Below are positions 27,205 to 36,359 of a stretch of DNA of 64,000 nucleotides, piece by piece. Under the pieces are notes generated by a model. It was given only the letters and a program-made list of their open reading frames with translations, was not told the origin of the DNA and made no database searches. The stretch's first letter is position 1. Each line of letters opens with the position of its first letter. Origin of the DNA: Amycolatopsis deserti (GTDB lineage: Bacteria; Actinomycetota; Actinomycetes; Mycobacteriales; Pseudonocardiaceae); NCBI RefSeq assembly GCF_014653945.1, contig NZ_BNAU01000002.1, positions 124,001 through 188,000 of the forward strand, given 5' to 3'. A program made the position numbers and the translations under genes.

Positions 27205-28797
27205 TCAGCCCAGCGCCCCCAGGAACACCGAGGACACGGTTACCGCCGGCTTCGACGAGTCCGACCCGAGCAGCAGCACCGCGAACGCCACGTCGTCGCG
27301 GTACCCGGCGAACCACCCGTTGGAGCGGCTGCCGTCGCCGAACTGCGCCGTGCCCGTCTTGCCGTACACGGCGCCGTTGCCGCGCAGCCCGGTCGCGGTG
27401 CCGCCGGTGACCACCTCCCGCATCATCGTGCGCAGCGCGGCGATCACCTCCCGCGACGGCGCCCGGTAGCCGGTGTTCACCACGGTCTCCAGCTCCTGCC
27501 ACAGCCGCGGCGTCACCTCGTCGCCGCGCGCGACGGTCGCCGCCATCAGCGCCAGGCCGAACGGGCTGGCCTGCACGGTGCCCTGCCCGATCGCCGACTC
27601 GACCTGCTCGGCCCCGCTCGTGCCGGGGACCACCTTGCCGGCCTCGGTGGTGATGCCCGGGATGGTGAAGTCGGCGTTGAGGCCGAACCCGCTCGCCGCC
27701 TCGGCCAGCGCGTCGGCCGGCAACGTCGAGGCCAGCTGGGCGAACGTGGTGTTGCACGAGTGCGCGAACGCCGAGTGCAGCGGCAGCGGCGGGAAGGAGA
27801 ACTCATCGTCGTTGGGGATCGTGCGCTGCCCGATCCGCGCGGTGGCCGGGCAGTCGGCGACCGTGTCGGCGGTGGCCGTGCCCGACTCCAGCAGCGCCGC
27901 CGCCGTGGCGATCTTGAACGTCGACCCCGGCGCGTACAGGCCGTTCAGCGCCTTCGGCTCGGTCCCGGCCGCCGCGTTCTGCGCCACCGCGAGCAGGTCG
28001 CCGGTGGAGGGCTGGATCGCCACCAGCATCGCCGGGCTCGCCGCCGAGTCCACCGCCCGCTGCGCCGCCGCCTGCGCGGGCAGGCTCAGCGTCGTGGTCA
28101 GCGGCGGCACCTCGACGTCGCCCTGGCCGAACAGGGTCTCCTGCACCACGCCCTCGAGGTCCGTGCTGACCACCGACCAGCCGCCCTGCGACCGTTCGGC
28201 CACCGTCCGCTGCAACGCGGGTAGCAGCGGCGCCGCGCCCGGCTCGGCCGCCCGCGTCCCCGCCGCCTGCCAGGTCAGGACCGGACGGCCGTTGCGGTCG
28301 GCCACCGCGACCTTGCCCGCCCGCGTGCGCACCGCCAGCTGCTGCCCGGCACGCAGCTTCGGGTGCACCACCGCCGGGCTCCAGTGCACCAGCCAGCGGC
28401 CGTCGGCGGCGACCAGGTCGAGGGTGTTGTCGTAGGACCACACCTGCCCGGCCGCGATCGTCCAGCCGACCTGGAACGCCGCGGTGGCCCGGGTGGCGCC
28501 CGGCGTGACCTGGCCCAGCCGCGCCGAGACCGACACCGGGGCCAGGCCACGGCGCGCGTCGGCGAGCAGGACGCTCGCCGCGCGCGGATCGTCGGTCAGG
28601 GCCGCCGCGGCGTCGGCGTTCCCCTCGGCGAAGGCGCGCAGGAACTCCGACGCCACGGTGCCCGAGTCCGCCGCGCCCGAGCCGCTGGCCTGGGGCTTCT
28701 CCGGGGAGGAGCCGCCCCACACGACGACCACGGCCGCCGCGACGATCGCGACGACCGCCGCCGCGCCACCCGCCAGCACCCACCTGCGCCAAGTCAC
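27205..28797 (-). CDS. Penicillin-binding transpeptidase with MecA-like NTF2 N-domain
   Basis: 530 residues, class B PBP-like D,D-transpeptidase. It has an N-terminal signal anchor (WVLAGGAAAVVAIVAAAVVVVWGG), an NTF2-like MecA_N domain (SEFLRAFAEGNADAAAALTDDP...), a linker, then the penicillin-binding domain with active Ser292 in APGSTFKIATA, SCN in FAHSCNTTFAQL and the KTG motif VYGKTGTAQFGDGSRSNGWF. The domain order matches PBPs of the MecA/PBP3-type used as low-affinity or accessory enzymes. It crosslinks peptidoglycan outside the membrane. GTG start. It is separate from the ftsI of the division cluster, so it is an additional PBP. Confidence 0.9.
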   Translation of the reverse strand: MTWRRWVLAGGAAAVVAIVAAAVVVVWGGSSPEKPQASGSGAADSGTVASEFLRAFAEGNADAAAALTDDPRAASVLLADARRGLAPVSVSARLGQVTPGATRATAAFQVGWTIAAGQVWSYDNTLDLVAADGRWLVHWSPAVVHPKLRAGQQLAVRTRAGKVAVADRNGRPVLTWQAAGTRAAEPGAAPLLPALQRTVAERSQGGWSVVSTDLEGVVQETLFGQGDVEVPPLTTTLSLPAQAAAQRAVDSAASPAMLVAIQPSTGDLLAVAQNAAAGTEPKALNGLYAPGSTFKIATAAALLESGTATADTVADCPATARIGQRTIPNDDEFSFPPLPLHSAFAHSCNTTFAQLASTLPADALAEAASGFGLNADFTIPGITTEAGKVVPGTSGAEQVESAIGQGTVQASPFGLALMAATVARGDEVTPRLWQELETVVNTGYRAPSREVIAALRTMMREVVTGGTATGLRGNGAVYGKTGTAQFGDGSRSNGWFAGYRDDVAFAVLLLGSDSSKPAVTVSSVFLGALG

Positions 28798-28837
28798 CGG
28801 CGATCCCCCCTGTTGGTGTTTCCCGGTCTGTCGGGGA

Positions 28838-31800
28838 TCAGGGGGCCTTCGTTACCGCCACGGTGATCTTGCCGCCGTCCCCGACCGCACCCGCGAACCC
28901 GCCGTCAACGTGCGCGAACGCCACCTCGGTGGCCAGCGTCTCGCCCGCGATGAACTCCTCGTGGAGCGTCGCCGCGGCGACCACGTCCTCCGGCGCGTCC
29001 ACGGTCAGCGTGATGCGGTCGGCCACGTCGAGCCCGGCGTCGCGGCGCGCCTGCTGCACGACCCGGACCAGGTCGCGCGCCACACCCTCGGCGGCCAGTT
29101 CCGGGGTCACCGCGGTGTCCAGCTGCACCAGGCCGGAGCCGCCGGGCAGCTCCGCGGTCGCGCCCCCGTCCTTGGCGACCAGGCGCCGCTCGTACTCGCC
29201 CTCGGCGAGCTCGATCCCCGCGGCCACCACCGCGCCGCCCGGCGAGGTGGTCCAGTCGCCCGCCTTGACGGCCTTGATCACCTTCTGCACGTCGCGGCCC
29301 AGGCGCGGACCGGCGGCGCGGGCGTTGACCGCGACCTCGAACCGGCCGTGCGCGGCGACGTCGGTGCTCAGCTCGACCGCCTTGACGTTGACCTCGTCGG
29401 CGATGATGTCGGTGAAGTCCGCGAGCGCCTCGGCGTCGTCGGCCGCGATGACCAGCTTCGCCAGCGGCAGGCGCACCCGCAGCTTGTTCGCCTTGCGCAG
29501 CGACAGCGCCGACGAGCACACCTGGCGCACCCGGTCCATGGCCGTCACCAGCGCCGCGTCCGCGGGCAGCTCGTCGACCAGCGGCCAGTCCTGCAGGTGC
29601 ACCGACCGGCCACCGGTCAGCCCGCGCCACACCACCTCGGTGGTCAGCGGCAGCAGCGGCGCCATCGTCCGCGACACCACCTCCAGCACCGTGTGCAGCG
29701 TGTCGATCGCGTCCTTGTCGCCGGCCCAGAACCGCTCCCGCGAGCGGCGCACGTACCAGTTCGTGAGCACCTCGAGGAAGTCGCGGCTGGTCGCGCACGC
29801 GCCCGCGATGTCACAGGTGTCCAAAGCGGACTGCACGTCGGTGACCAGCTCGCCGGTCTTGGCGAGGATGTAGCGGTCCAGCACGTGCGGGGAATCCGTG
29901 CGCCACTGGCCGTCCACGCCCTCGGCGTTGGCGTAGAGGGCGAGGAAGTAGTAGGAGTTCCACAGCGGCAGGACGGCCTGGCGCACCGCGTCGCGGATGC
30001 CCTTCTCGGTGACGATCAGGTTGCCGCCGCGCAGGATCGGGCTGGCCATCAGGTACCAGCGCATCGCGTCCGAGCCGTCCCGGTCGAACACCTCGTTGAC
30101 GTCCGGGTAGTTGCGCAGCGACTTCGACATCTTCTGCCCGTCGGAGCCGAGCACGATGCCGTGCGAGACGCAGGTGAGGAACGAGGGCCGGTCGAACAGC
30201 GCCGTCGCCAGCACGTGCAGCGTGTAGAACCAGCCGCGCGTCTGCCCGATGTACTCGACGATGAAGTCACCCGGGTAGTGGTGCTCGAACCACTCGGCGT
30301 TCTCGAACGGGTAGTGCACCTGGGCGTAGGGCATCGACCCGGAGTCGAACCACACGTCCAGCACCTCGGGCACCCGGCGCATGGTGGACTGGCCGGTCGG
30401 ATCGTCGGGGTTGGGCCGGGTCAGCTGGTCGATGTGCGGGCGGTGCAGGTCGGCAGGCCGCACGCCGAAGTCGCGCTCCAGCTCGTCCAGCGAGCCGTAC
30501 ACGTCGATCCGCGGGTACTCCGGGTTGTCCGACACCCACACCGGGATCGGCGTGCCCCAGTAGCGGTTGCGAGAGATCGACCAGTCGCGCGCGTTCTCCA
30601 GCCACTTGCCGAACTGGCCGTCCTTGACGTGCTCGGGGTACCAGGTGATCTGCTGGTTCAGCTCGACCATGCGGTCCCGGAACGCGGTGACCTTGACGAA
30701 CCACGACGACACCGCGCGGTAGATCAGCGGGTTGCGGCAGCGCCAGCAGTGCGGGTAGGTGTGCTCGTAGGTCTCGTGCCGCAGCAGCACGGCGCCCTGC
30801 TGGGCGGCCGAACCGGTGCCGTACTTGAGATCCTTGATGATGTCGGCGTTGGCGTCGAACACCTGCTGGCCCTCGTAGTCCGGCACGGTCGCGTCGAAGC
30901 GGCCACGCGCGTCCACCGGGGTGACCGGGGTGATGCCGACGGCGTCGCAAGCGGCCTTGTCGTCCTCACCGTAGGCCGGGGCCATGTGCACGATGCCGGT
31001 GCCGTCGTCGGTGGTGACGAAGTCGGCCAGCAGCACCTGGTGGGAGTTCTCGGCGCCGACGAAGTACGGGAACGGCGGCGCGTACTTCACCCCGGCCAGG
31101 TCGGCGCCCCGGTGGCGGGCGACGACCGCCGGCTCCTCGCCGAGTTCCTTGGCGTAGGCGGCCAGCCGCGGCTCGGCGAGCAGGAATCGCTTCCCGTCCC
31201 GCTCGACCACGACGTAGTCCACGTCCGGGTGCACCGCGACCGCCTGGTTGGACGGCAGGGTCCACGGCGTGGTGGTCCAGATCAGCAGGTGGGTGCCGTC
31301 CAGGTCGGTGCCGTTGCCCTCGGCGCGGAACCCGACGGTCAGCGCCGGGTCCTGGCGGCTGGCGTAGACGTCCTCGTCCATCCGCAGCTCGTGGTTGGAC
31401 AGCGGGGTCTCGTCGCGCCAGCAGTAGGGCAGCACGCGGTAGCCCTCGTAGACCAGGCCCTTGTCCCACAGCTGCTTGAACGCCCAGATCACCGACTCCA
31501 TGAAGGTGACGTCGAGCGTCTTGTAGTCGTGCTCGAAGTCGACCCAGCGGGCCTGGCGGGTGACGTACTCGCGCCACTCGTTCGTGTAGCGCAGCACGGA
31601 CGTGCGGCACGCGTCGTTGAACGCGGCGATGCCCATCTCGTCGATCTGCGACTTGTCGGTGATCCCGAGCTGCCGCTCGGCCTCCAGCTCGGCGGGCAGG
31701 CCGTGGGTGTCCCAGCCGAAGCGGCGCTCGACGCGGCGGCCGCGCATGGTCTGGTACCGCGGCACGATGTCCTTGACGTAACCGGTCAGCAGGTGGCCGT

Positions 31801-32008
31801 AGTGCGGCAGGCCGTTGGCGAACGGCGGGCCGTCGTAGAAGACGTACTCGTTGCTGCCGTTCGTCCCCGGTTCGCGCGCGTCGATGGTGGCCTGGAAGGT
31901 CCGGTCGGACTCCCAGTAGGCCAGCACGCCGGCCTCCAGCGCCGGGAAGGACGGCTGGGACGGGACCTGGCCGGCCGGGCCGTCGCCGAGCTGAGCCTTC
32001 GGGTACAT
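28838..32008 (-). CDS. ileS: Isoleucyl-tRNA synthetase
   Basis: 1056 residues, class I synthetase that charges tRNA-Ile and edits valine. The HIGH motif is HYGH at 69-72 ([20 protein letters not shown]) and KMSKS lies at 626-630. A CP1 editing domain is present. The long length, [12 protein letters not shown] wording and DUF5915-type C-terminus place it in the eukaryote-like IleS2 type, which is often less sensitive to mupirocin. The ATG at 32008 has GAGGAG 8 nt upstream. A T-box leader controls it. Nearness of lspA and rluD matches the gene order seen in mycobacteria. Confidence 0.96.
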   Translation of the reverse strand: MYPKAQLGDGPAGQVPSQPSFPALEAGVLAYWESDRTFQATIDAREPGTNGSNEYVFYDGPPFANGLPHYGHLLTGYVKDIVPRYQTMRGRRVERRFGWDTHGLPAELEAERQLGITDKSQIDEMGIAAFNDACRTSVLRYTNEWREYVTRQARWVDFEHDYKTLDVTFMESVIWAFKQLWDKGLVYEGYRVLPYCWRDETPLSNHELRMDEDVYASRQDPALTVGFRAEGNGTDLDGTHLLIWTTTPWTLPSNQAVAVHPDVDYVVVERDGKRFLLAEPRLAAYAKELGEEPAVVARHRGADLAGVKYAPPFPYFVGAENSHQVLLADFVTTDDGTGIVHMAPAYGEDDKAACDAVGITPVTPVDARGRFDATVPDYEGQQVFDANADIIKDLKYGTGSAAQQGAVLLRHETYEHTYPHCWRCRNPLIYRAVSSWFVKVTAFRDRMVELNQQITWYPEHVKDGQFGKWLENARDWSISRNRYWGTPIPVWVSDNPEYPRIDVYGSLDELERDFGVRPADLHRPHIDQLTRPNPDDPTGQSTMRRVPEVLDVWFDSGSMPYAQVHYPFENAEWFEHHYPGDFIVEYIGQTRGWFYTLHVLATALFDRPSFLTCVSHGIVLGSDGQKMSKSLRNYPDVNEVFDRDGSDAMRWYLMASPILRGGNLIVTEKGIRDAVRQAVLPLWNSYYFLALYANAEGVDGQWRTDSPHVLDRYILAKTGELVTDVQSALDTCDIAGACATSRDFLEVLTNWYVRRSRERFWAGDKDAIDTLHTVLEVVSRTMAPLLPLTTEVVWRGLTGGRSVHLQDWPLVDELPADAALVTAMDRVRQVCSSALSLRKANKLRVRLPLAKLVIAADDAEALADFTDIIADEVNVKAVELSTDVAAHGRFEVAVNARAAGPRLGRDVQKVIKAVKAGDWTTSPGGAVVAAGIELAEGEYERRLVAKDGGATAELPGGSGLVQLDTAVTPELAAEGVARDLVRVVQQARRDAGLDVADRITLTVDAPEDVVAAATLHEEFIAGETLATEVAFAHVDGGFAGAVGDGGKITVAVTKAP

Positions 32009-32024
32009 CGGTGCGCTCCTCGCG

Positions 32025-32250
32025 GGTGCTCGTCGCTCTCGTGGCGGATCCTGGGCGGATCCAGCACGGGGACGAAAATGCGCCACCTGAGCGCGCTTCC
32101 GCGGTACCACCCCGTTTGCCCGCTCACCGAGCGAGCCCCTTCGTTGACGGCTGTGACGGGCCGTACCCGTCCGGTTCTACTGAGGACCACGTGGGTCCCG
32201 TTCTTCCGGAGGCTCCCCGGTGATGGCCGGATCAACGCCTGTGTCCCTCC
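32025..32250 (-). promoter_or_regulatory. T-box leader of ileS, translational type
   Basis: The minus-strand leader contains the canonical T-box word AACGGGGTGGTACCGCGG (core at 32099-32109), preceded by a short stem-I region with GGCGTTGATCCGGCCATCAC and GGGGAGCCTCCGGAAGAACG. Two ATC triplets are present, either of which could be the Ile specifier. There is no poly-U terminator. Instead GGATCCGCCCAGGATCC and the region just before GAGGAG can pair, as in actinobacterial ileS T-boxes with ultrashort stem I that control translation. Uncharged tRNA-Ile would open the ribosome site. Confidence 0.88.
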
Positions 32251-32281
32251 AGGTTAGCCGCCTCCCGCAACCCGGTTCCGG

Positions 32282-33604
32282 TCAGGGTCGGCCGATGGCG
32301 ACGGCGGTGAGGACGGCCGCGGCCAGCCACATCCCGGCGCCCAGCACTCCGGCGGTGTGCAGCCCGTGCACGAACGCCGCGGGCCGGGCGGGGCTGCCGG
32401 CGATGGCGCCGAACGTGGCGATGCCGAGCGCGCCGCACGCCTGCCGCGCGGTGTTGTTGACGCCGCTGGCGGTGCCCGCCCGGCCGGCCGGGACGCCGCC
32501 GACCGCCGCGGCGACGACCGCCGCGGTCAGCAGGCCCAGTCCCACGCCGAACAGGGCGAACGCGGGCAGGAACGAACCGGCGACCGTGCTGTGTTCGGTG
32601 ACCCGCAGCAGGCCGAGCAGGCCGGTCGCGCCGGTGAGCAGCCCGGCGATCATGACCGGCCGCGGGCCGAACCGCGCCGTGAGCCGCCCGGTGACCGGGG
32701 CGAGCAGCGACAGCGGCAGGAACCCGGGCAGCATCGCCAGCGCCGCGGTCAGCGGGCTCGCGCGGTGGACGCCCTGCAGGTAGAGGGTGGCGAGCAGGAT
32801 CGTGCCGAGGCCGGCGAAGTTCATCGCGCCGGCGACGACGTTGGCCGCGGCGAAGGTGCGCGAGCGCAGCAGGGCCAGCGGCAGCATCGGTGCCGGGCTG
32901 GTGCGTTCGACGGCCAGGAACGCCACGGTCGCGGCGACGCCGAGGACGGCGGCCGGGACGCTGGACTGGATGACCGCGTAGACCAGGGCGGCGAGGGCGG
33001 TGGCGCCGGTGAGGGTGCCCTTGACGTCCACGCGGCCGGTGGCCGGCGGGTCGGCGGGGACGAGCAGGGTGCCGGCGGCGGCCAGCGCGGTCAGCGGCAC
33101 GTTGATCCAGAACAGCGACCGCCAGCCGGCGGCCGTGACCAGCAGCCCGCCCAGCAGCGGGCCGGTGGCCAGTGCCAGGGCGGAGACCCCCGCCCAGACG
33201 CCGAGCGCGCGGGCCTGTTCACGGCGCCCGGGGAAGGTGCGGGTGATCAACGCCAGCGTGCCGGGCAGCAGCAGCGCGGCCCCGGCGCCTTGGGCCACGC
33301 GGGCGGCGATCAGGGTCGCGCCGTCCGGCGCCAGGGCGCACCCGGCGGAGGCGAGGCCGAAGATCCCCAGCCCGGCGAGCACGACCCGGCGGTGGCCGAT
33401 CGCGTCGCCGAGCGCCCCGCCGGACAGCAGCAGCGCGGCGAGCACGACGGTGTAGCCGTCGACGATCCACTGCAGCACCGGAACACCGGCGTGGAACCCC
33501 GCGCCGATGCTCGGCAGCGCGACGTTGACCACGGTGACGTCGAGCTGCACCAGGAACATGCCGGCACACTGGGTGAGCAGGACGGTGGAGCGCTTGTCGG
33601 GCAT
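32282..33604 (-). CDS. MFS drug/H+ antiporter (DHA-type)
   Basis: 440 residues, multi-pass transporter of the major facilitator superfamily. Motif A is GGALGDAIGHRRVVLAGLGIFGLASAGCALAP in the loop after helix 2, and motif C-like GPLLGGLLVTAAGWRSLFWINVPLTALA marks a proton-driven antiporter of the EmrB/QacA line. It is shorter than most 14-helix members; about 12-14 hydrophobic segments are visible. The start MPDKRSTVLLTQCAGMFLVQLDVTVVNVALPSIG is typical. Substrates unknown; no regulator is fused or next to it. Confidence 0.87.
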   Translation of the reverse strand: MPDKRSTVLLTQCAGMFLVQLDVTVVNVALPSIGAGFHAGVPVLQWIVDGYTVVLAALLLSGGALGDAIGHRRVVLAGLGIFGLASAGCALAPDGATLIAARVAQGAGAALLLPGTLALITRTFPGRREQARALGVWAGVSALALATGPLLGGLLVTAAGWRSLFWINVPLTALAAAGTLLVPADPPATGRVDVKGTLTGATALAALVYAVIQSSVPAAVLGVAATVAFLAVERTSPAPMLPLALLRSRTFAAANVVAGAMNFAGLGTILLATLYLQGVHRASPLTAALAMLPGFLPLSLLAPVTGRLTARFGPRPVMIAGLLTGATGLLGLLRVTEHSTVAGSFLPAFALFGVGLGLLTAAVVAAAVGGVPAGRAGTASGVNNTARQACGALGIATFGAIAGSPARPAAFVHGLHTAGVLGAGMWLAAAVLTAVAIGRP

Positions 33605-33695
33605 GGTCCCAGGAAACCGCGGATTCGCTTCCAGGTGGGTGGAAATGTCAGCGGCACACCAACCCGGGCGGGCCTCCGGTACTCACTGTCCGGCG

Positions 33696-33720
33696 GTTTT
33701 CCCGTTGCCCGGCGCGGGAA
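33696..33720 (+). promoter_or_regulatory. Candidate SigB/SigF-type promoter of the SDR gene
   Basis: GTTT at 33696, 16-nt spacer, GGGAA at 33716-33720: a good match to the general-stress consensus, 40 bp before the TTG start of the SDR gene. Confidence 0.5.
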
Positions 33721-33760
33721 TCCTGCGTCTTCCGCTCCTGGGTCCAGGGAGGTGGCAGCG

Positions 33761-34324
33761 TTGGACTCCGCTCACGTCGCCGTCGTCGCCGGCCGGCCCG
33801 GACCGCTCACCGCGGCGATCGTCCGGGCGCTGGCCGACAGCCACGACGTCTGGTGGCCGGACACCGGCCCGCCGCCGCCGCGCGTCGACGTCCTGGTGCA
33901 CTGCGCCGACGAGTACGCGGCCGGACCGCTCGCCGAGACGCCGGTCGCGACCTGGCAGGACCTCTTCGAGGCCAACGTGTTCGCCGTGGCGCGGTTCACG
34001 TCGCTCCTGCTGCCCGCCCTCCGCGCCGCGGGCGGGCTCGTCATCGTCGTGAACTCGCCCGGTGTCGCCGATTCACCCGCCGACCGGGGCGCCTACGCCG
34101 CGAGCAAGGCCGCGCTCGCTGTGCTGACCGACACGCTGCGCGAGGAAGAAGTGCGTCACGGAGTCCGGGTGGCCGTGCTCGACCCGGGATGGGACGACGC
34201 GGAGGGGGCCCCGCCGGCCGATGAGCCCGCCCAAGTCGCCGCCGCGGTGCGGCTGCTCGTGACGCTGCCCCGCCAGGCACGGCCGATCAGGCTGGCGGTG
34301 CGGCCGGTGACGAAGCTCCGCTAG
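33761..34324 (+). CDS. Short SDR-family oxidoreductase with degenerate cofactor motif
   Basis: 187 residues, a compact short-chain dehydrogenase. The catalytic Tyr-x3-Lys is YAASK in DRGAYAASKAALAVLTDTLREE and the catalytic Ser lies in VIVVNSPGVADSPA; NVFAVARFTSLLLPALRAAGG is the usual helix-4 region. The N-terminal glycine motif TGxxxGxG is reduced to VVAGRPGPLTAAIVRAL, and the protein is about 50 residues shorter than normal, so cofactor binding may be weak or altered. TTG start at 33761, fixed by AGGGAGG 7 nt upstream. The 3' end overlaps the convergent methyltransferase gene by 38 bp. Confidence 0.75.
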   Translation: MDSAHVAVVAGRPGPLTAAIVRALADSHDVWWPDTGPPPPRVDVLVHCADEYAAGPLAETPVATWQDLFEANVFAVARFTSLLLPALRAAGGLVIVVNSPGVADSPADRGAYAASKAALAVLTDTLREEEVRHGVRVAVLDPGWDDAEGAPPADEPAQVAAAVRLLVTLPRQARPIRLAVRPVTKLR

Positions 34325-35183
34325 CCGCCACCGCGAGCACGCGCCCGGCTCGGCGGGCGGTGATGAGGTAGCCGGTGCCCAGCCAGCGGCCGGGCCCGCG
34401 GCTGACCGTTTTGTCGAGGTGGTCGCGCCACCCCTGCCTCCACCGCCGGACGGCCTTGTCCAGCGGTGGCACGAACGGTGTCACGTCGTAGTACACCAGG
34501 TCGACGGGCTCGAACCCGGCGTCGCGGAGCATCCGGCGCAGCCACGGCGCCGGAAGCGCGCGGATCCCGCTCCGGGGCACGGTGTGCCGCTTCCCCGGCG
34601 GGACACCGGCCAGGCGCTCGGCCTGCGCCAGCAGGCGGAGGAACGGCCAGTACAGGCACCATTCGACGAGCCGGTAGGGGCTGAGCGGGTTGAGCATGCT
34701 CACCACGGCCAGGCCGCCCGGCCGGAGCACCCTGGCCAGTTCCCGCACGCCCTCGCGGGCACGGGCGTATTCGAGCACGCCCATCGCCACGACGACGTCG
34801 AAACCGGCGTCCGGGAACGGCATGTCTTCGATGCGGGCCACCGACACCGTGACGTCGCCGGGCTCGACGCGGTCGGTGACGGCGTCGATCATCGCGGCCG
34901 ACCGGTCGCACGCGGTGATGCGGAAGTCGCCCGGTCTCGTGTCGAGCAGGTGGCGCACCAGCATGCCCGGCCCGCAGCCGACGTCGAGGAGCGCGCCGGA
35001 AACCGGCCGCAGCGCGGCGTCGACGACGTGCAGCCGCGACTGGAAGTAGCGGGTGGAACGCCCCGACTCGTAGGCCGCGGCGTAGCCGCGGACCAGGTCG
35101 GGGTCGGCGTACTGAGCGGCGGCGTGATCGTCGCGGTTGCGCAGCGAACGCCTGACCGCTTGCTTGAGACCAAGGGGTGCCAT
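34287..35183 (-). CDS. Class I SAM-dependent methyltransferase
   Basis: 298 residues. The Rossmann core is complete: motif I LLDVGCGPGMLVRHLL, acidic motif II ITACDRSAAMIDAV, IEDMPFPDAGFDVVVAMGVLEYA and post-motif LARVLRPGGLAVVSMLNP (UbiE/ubiquinone type). The C-terminal third (PYRLVEWCLYWPFLRLLAQAERLAG...PWLRRMLRDAGFEPVDLVYYDVTPF) is aromatic and may contact a hydrophobic substrate such as a lipid or quinone. ATG at 35183; a start further upstream is possible. Its last 38 bp lie inside the convergent SDR gene. Confidence 0.83.
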   Translation of the reverse strand: MAPLGLKQAVRRSLRNRDDHAAAQYADPDLVRGYAAAYESGRSTRYFQSRLHVVDAALRPVSGALLDVGCGPGMLVRHLLDTRPGDFRITACDRSAAMIDAVTDRVEPGDVTVSVARIEDMPFPDAGFDVVVAMGVLEYARAREGVRELARVLRPGGLAVVSMLNPLSPYRLVEWCLYWPFLRLLAQAERLAGVPPGKRHTVPRSGIRALPAPWLRRMLRDAGFEPVDLVYYDVTPFVPPLDKAVRRWRQGWRDHLDKTVSRGPGRWLGTGYLITARRAGRVLAVAASGASSPAAPPA

Positions 35184-35418
35184 CGGATCGTCCCGGTAGG
35201 TTCTCACACGGGTTTGTGCCACAAGGAAAAACTCTTGAGATGGGGACGAAACGGGCTTCGGAGAAGGGGTTTTGCCCGTAATGCGCGGTCGTTTCCGTTT
35301 CCAAGCCTGTCCCGCTCGCCCCAGTCTGAATCTCCTCGGGGCGGTCTGCAAGGGTATCCATAGTGGACCTTGGAGTACTTCGGTGACGGTGGAAGTGTTC
35401 CCGGTGCACCCTGGGGGC

Positions 35419-36177
35419 ATGAGTGGAGGCGACGTCGACATCGCGCGGACCGCGGCGCTCTTCGCGGATCCGGCCCGGGTTCGGGTGCTCACGGCCCTGG
35501 CCGACGGACGGGCGCTCGCGGCGTCCGTGCTCGCTGCCGAGGCCGGGTTGTCCGCGCCCGGGGTCAGCGCGCATCTGGCCAAGCTGCGGGACGCCGGGCT
35601 CGTCGAGGCGGAGCGGTCCGGCCGGCACCGCTTCTACCGGCTGCGGCCGGACGCCGTGGAGATCCTCGAAACGCTCGCCCGCTTCTCCCCCGCCCGGCCG
35701 GTCACCTCGCTGCGGTCGGGCACGCGGGCGCAGGCGCTGCGGTTCGCCCGGACCTGTTACGACCACCTCGCCGGGCGGCTGGGCGTCGCGGTCACGGCGG
35801 CGCTGGTCGAGCGCGGGGCGCTGGTCACGACGGACGGCGTCCCCGGCACGCTCCGCCGCCCGGGGGACCCACTGTCCAAGCCCGTGGCCGACCACCCCTA
35901 CGCCCTGGGCCCTGAGGCACCGGAGGTGCTGGCGTCGCTCGGCCTGGACGTGCACGCCGTCGACGACGCCCGCGGGCGGCGGCCGTTGCTGAAGTTCTGC
36001 GTGGACTGGTCCGAGCAGCGGCACCACCTGGCGGGCGCACTCGGCGCGGCCCTCGCGGCGCGGTTCCTGGCGCAGGGCTGGGTAACGCGGCACCGGCCCG
36101 GGCACCGGGCGCTCCGGCTCACCCACACCGGCGCGGACGCCCTCGCCCGACGACTCGGCGTGCGCGTCGCCGGCTGA
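35419..36177 (+). CDS. ArsR-family winged-helix regulator (paralogue 2)
   Basis: 252 residues. Winged helix: RTAALFADPARVRVLTALADGRALAASVLAAEAGLSAPGVSAHLAKLRDAGLVEAERSGRHRFYRLRPDAVEILETLA. The C-terminal extension ALRFARTCYDHLAGRLGVAVTAALVERGALV ... GRRPLLKFCVDWSEQRHHLAGALGAALAARFLAQGW is shared with the regulator at 26471. No metal-ligand motif. ATG at 35419 follows CTGGGGGC. It is divergent from the methyltransferase gene, which it could control. An eroded copy of its own 3' end follows immediately. Confidence 0.85.
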   Translation: MSGGDVDIARTAALFADPARVRVLTALADGRALAASVLAAEAGLSAPGVSAHLAKLRDAGLVEAERSGRHRFYRLRPDAVEILETLARFSPARPVTSLRSGTRAQALRFARTCYDHLAGRLGVAVTAALVERGALVTTDGVPGTLRRPGDPLSKPVADHPYALGPEAPEVLASLGLDVHAVDDARGRRPLLKFCVDWSEQRHHLAGALGAALAARFLAQGWVTRHRPGHRALRLTHTGADALARRLGVRVAG

Positions 36178-36197
36178 CGGGGCCGCCTGGCACGGAG

Positions 36198-36320
36198 ATG
36201 GGTCGCGCGGCGCTCGCGGCGCGGCTCCTGGAACAGAGCTGGCTAACCCGGCACCGGCCCCGGGCACTCCGGCTCACCGACGCCCTCGCTGCACGGCTGG
36301 GTGTGCGCATCGCCAGCTGA
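36198..36320 (+). repeat. In-frame copy of the 3' end of the ArsR gene (40-codon ORF)
   Basis: Starting 20 bp after the ArsR stop, an ATG opens 40 codons: MGRAALAARLLEQSWL, TRHRPRALRLTD, ALAARLGVRIAS, stop. The parental tail reads GAALAARFLAQGWV, TRHRPGHRALRLTHTGAD, ALARRLGVRVAG. Differences are substitutions plus two gaps of 2 and 4 codons, both multiples of three, so the frame is kept. The ATG is preceded by GGAG only 1 nt away, so translation is doubtful. It is a duplicated gene end, possibly still coding. Confidence 0.75.
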
Positions 36321-36359
36321 CCGGCGCGGCTCAACGGAGGTTGATCGGCCGGAGGTGCG

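Noticed and set aside
28484..32257. Very long plus-strand open frame (1257 codons) opposite ileS
   Set aside because: Antisense shadow of ileS: Val/Arg/His/Gly-rich, no ribosome site, no domain, and frame openness follows from high GC.
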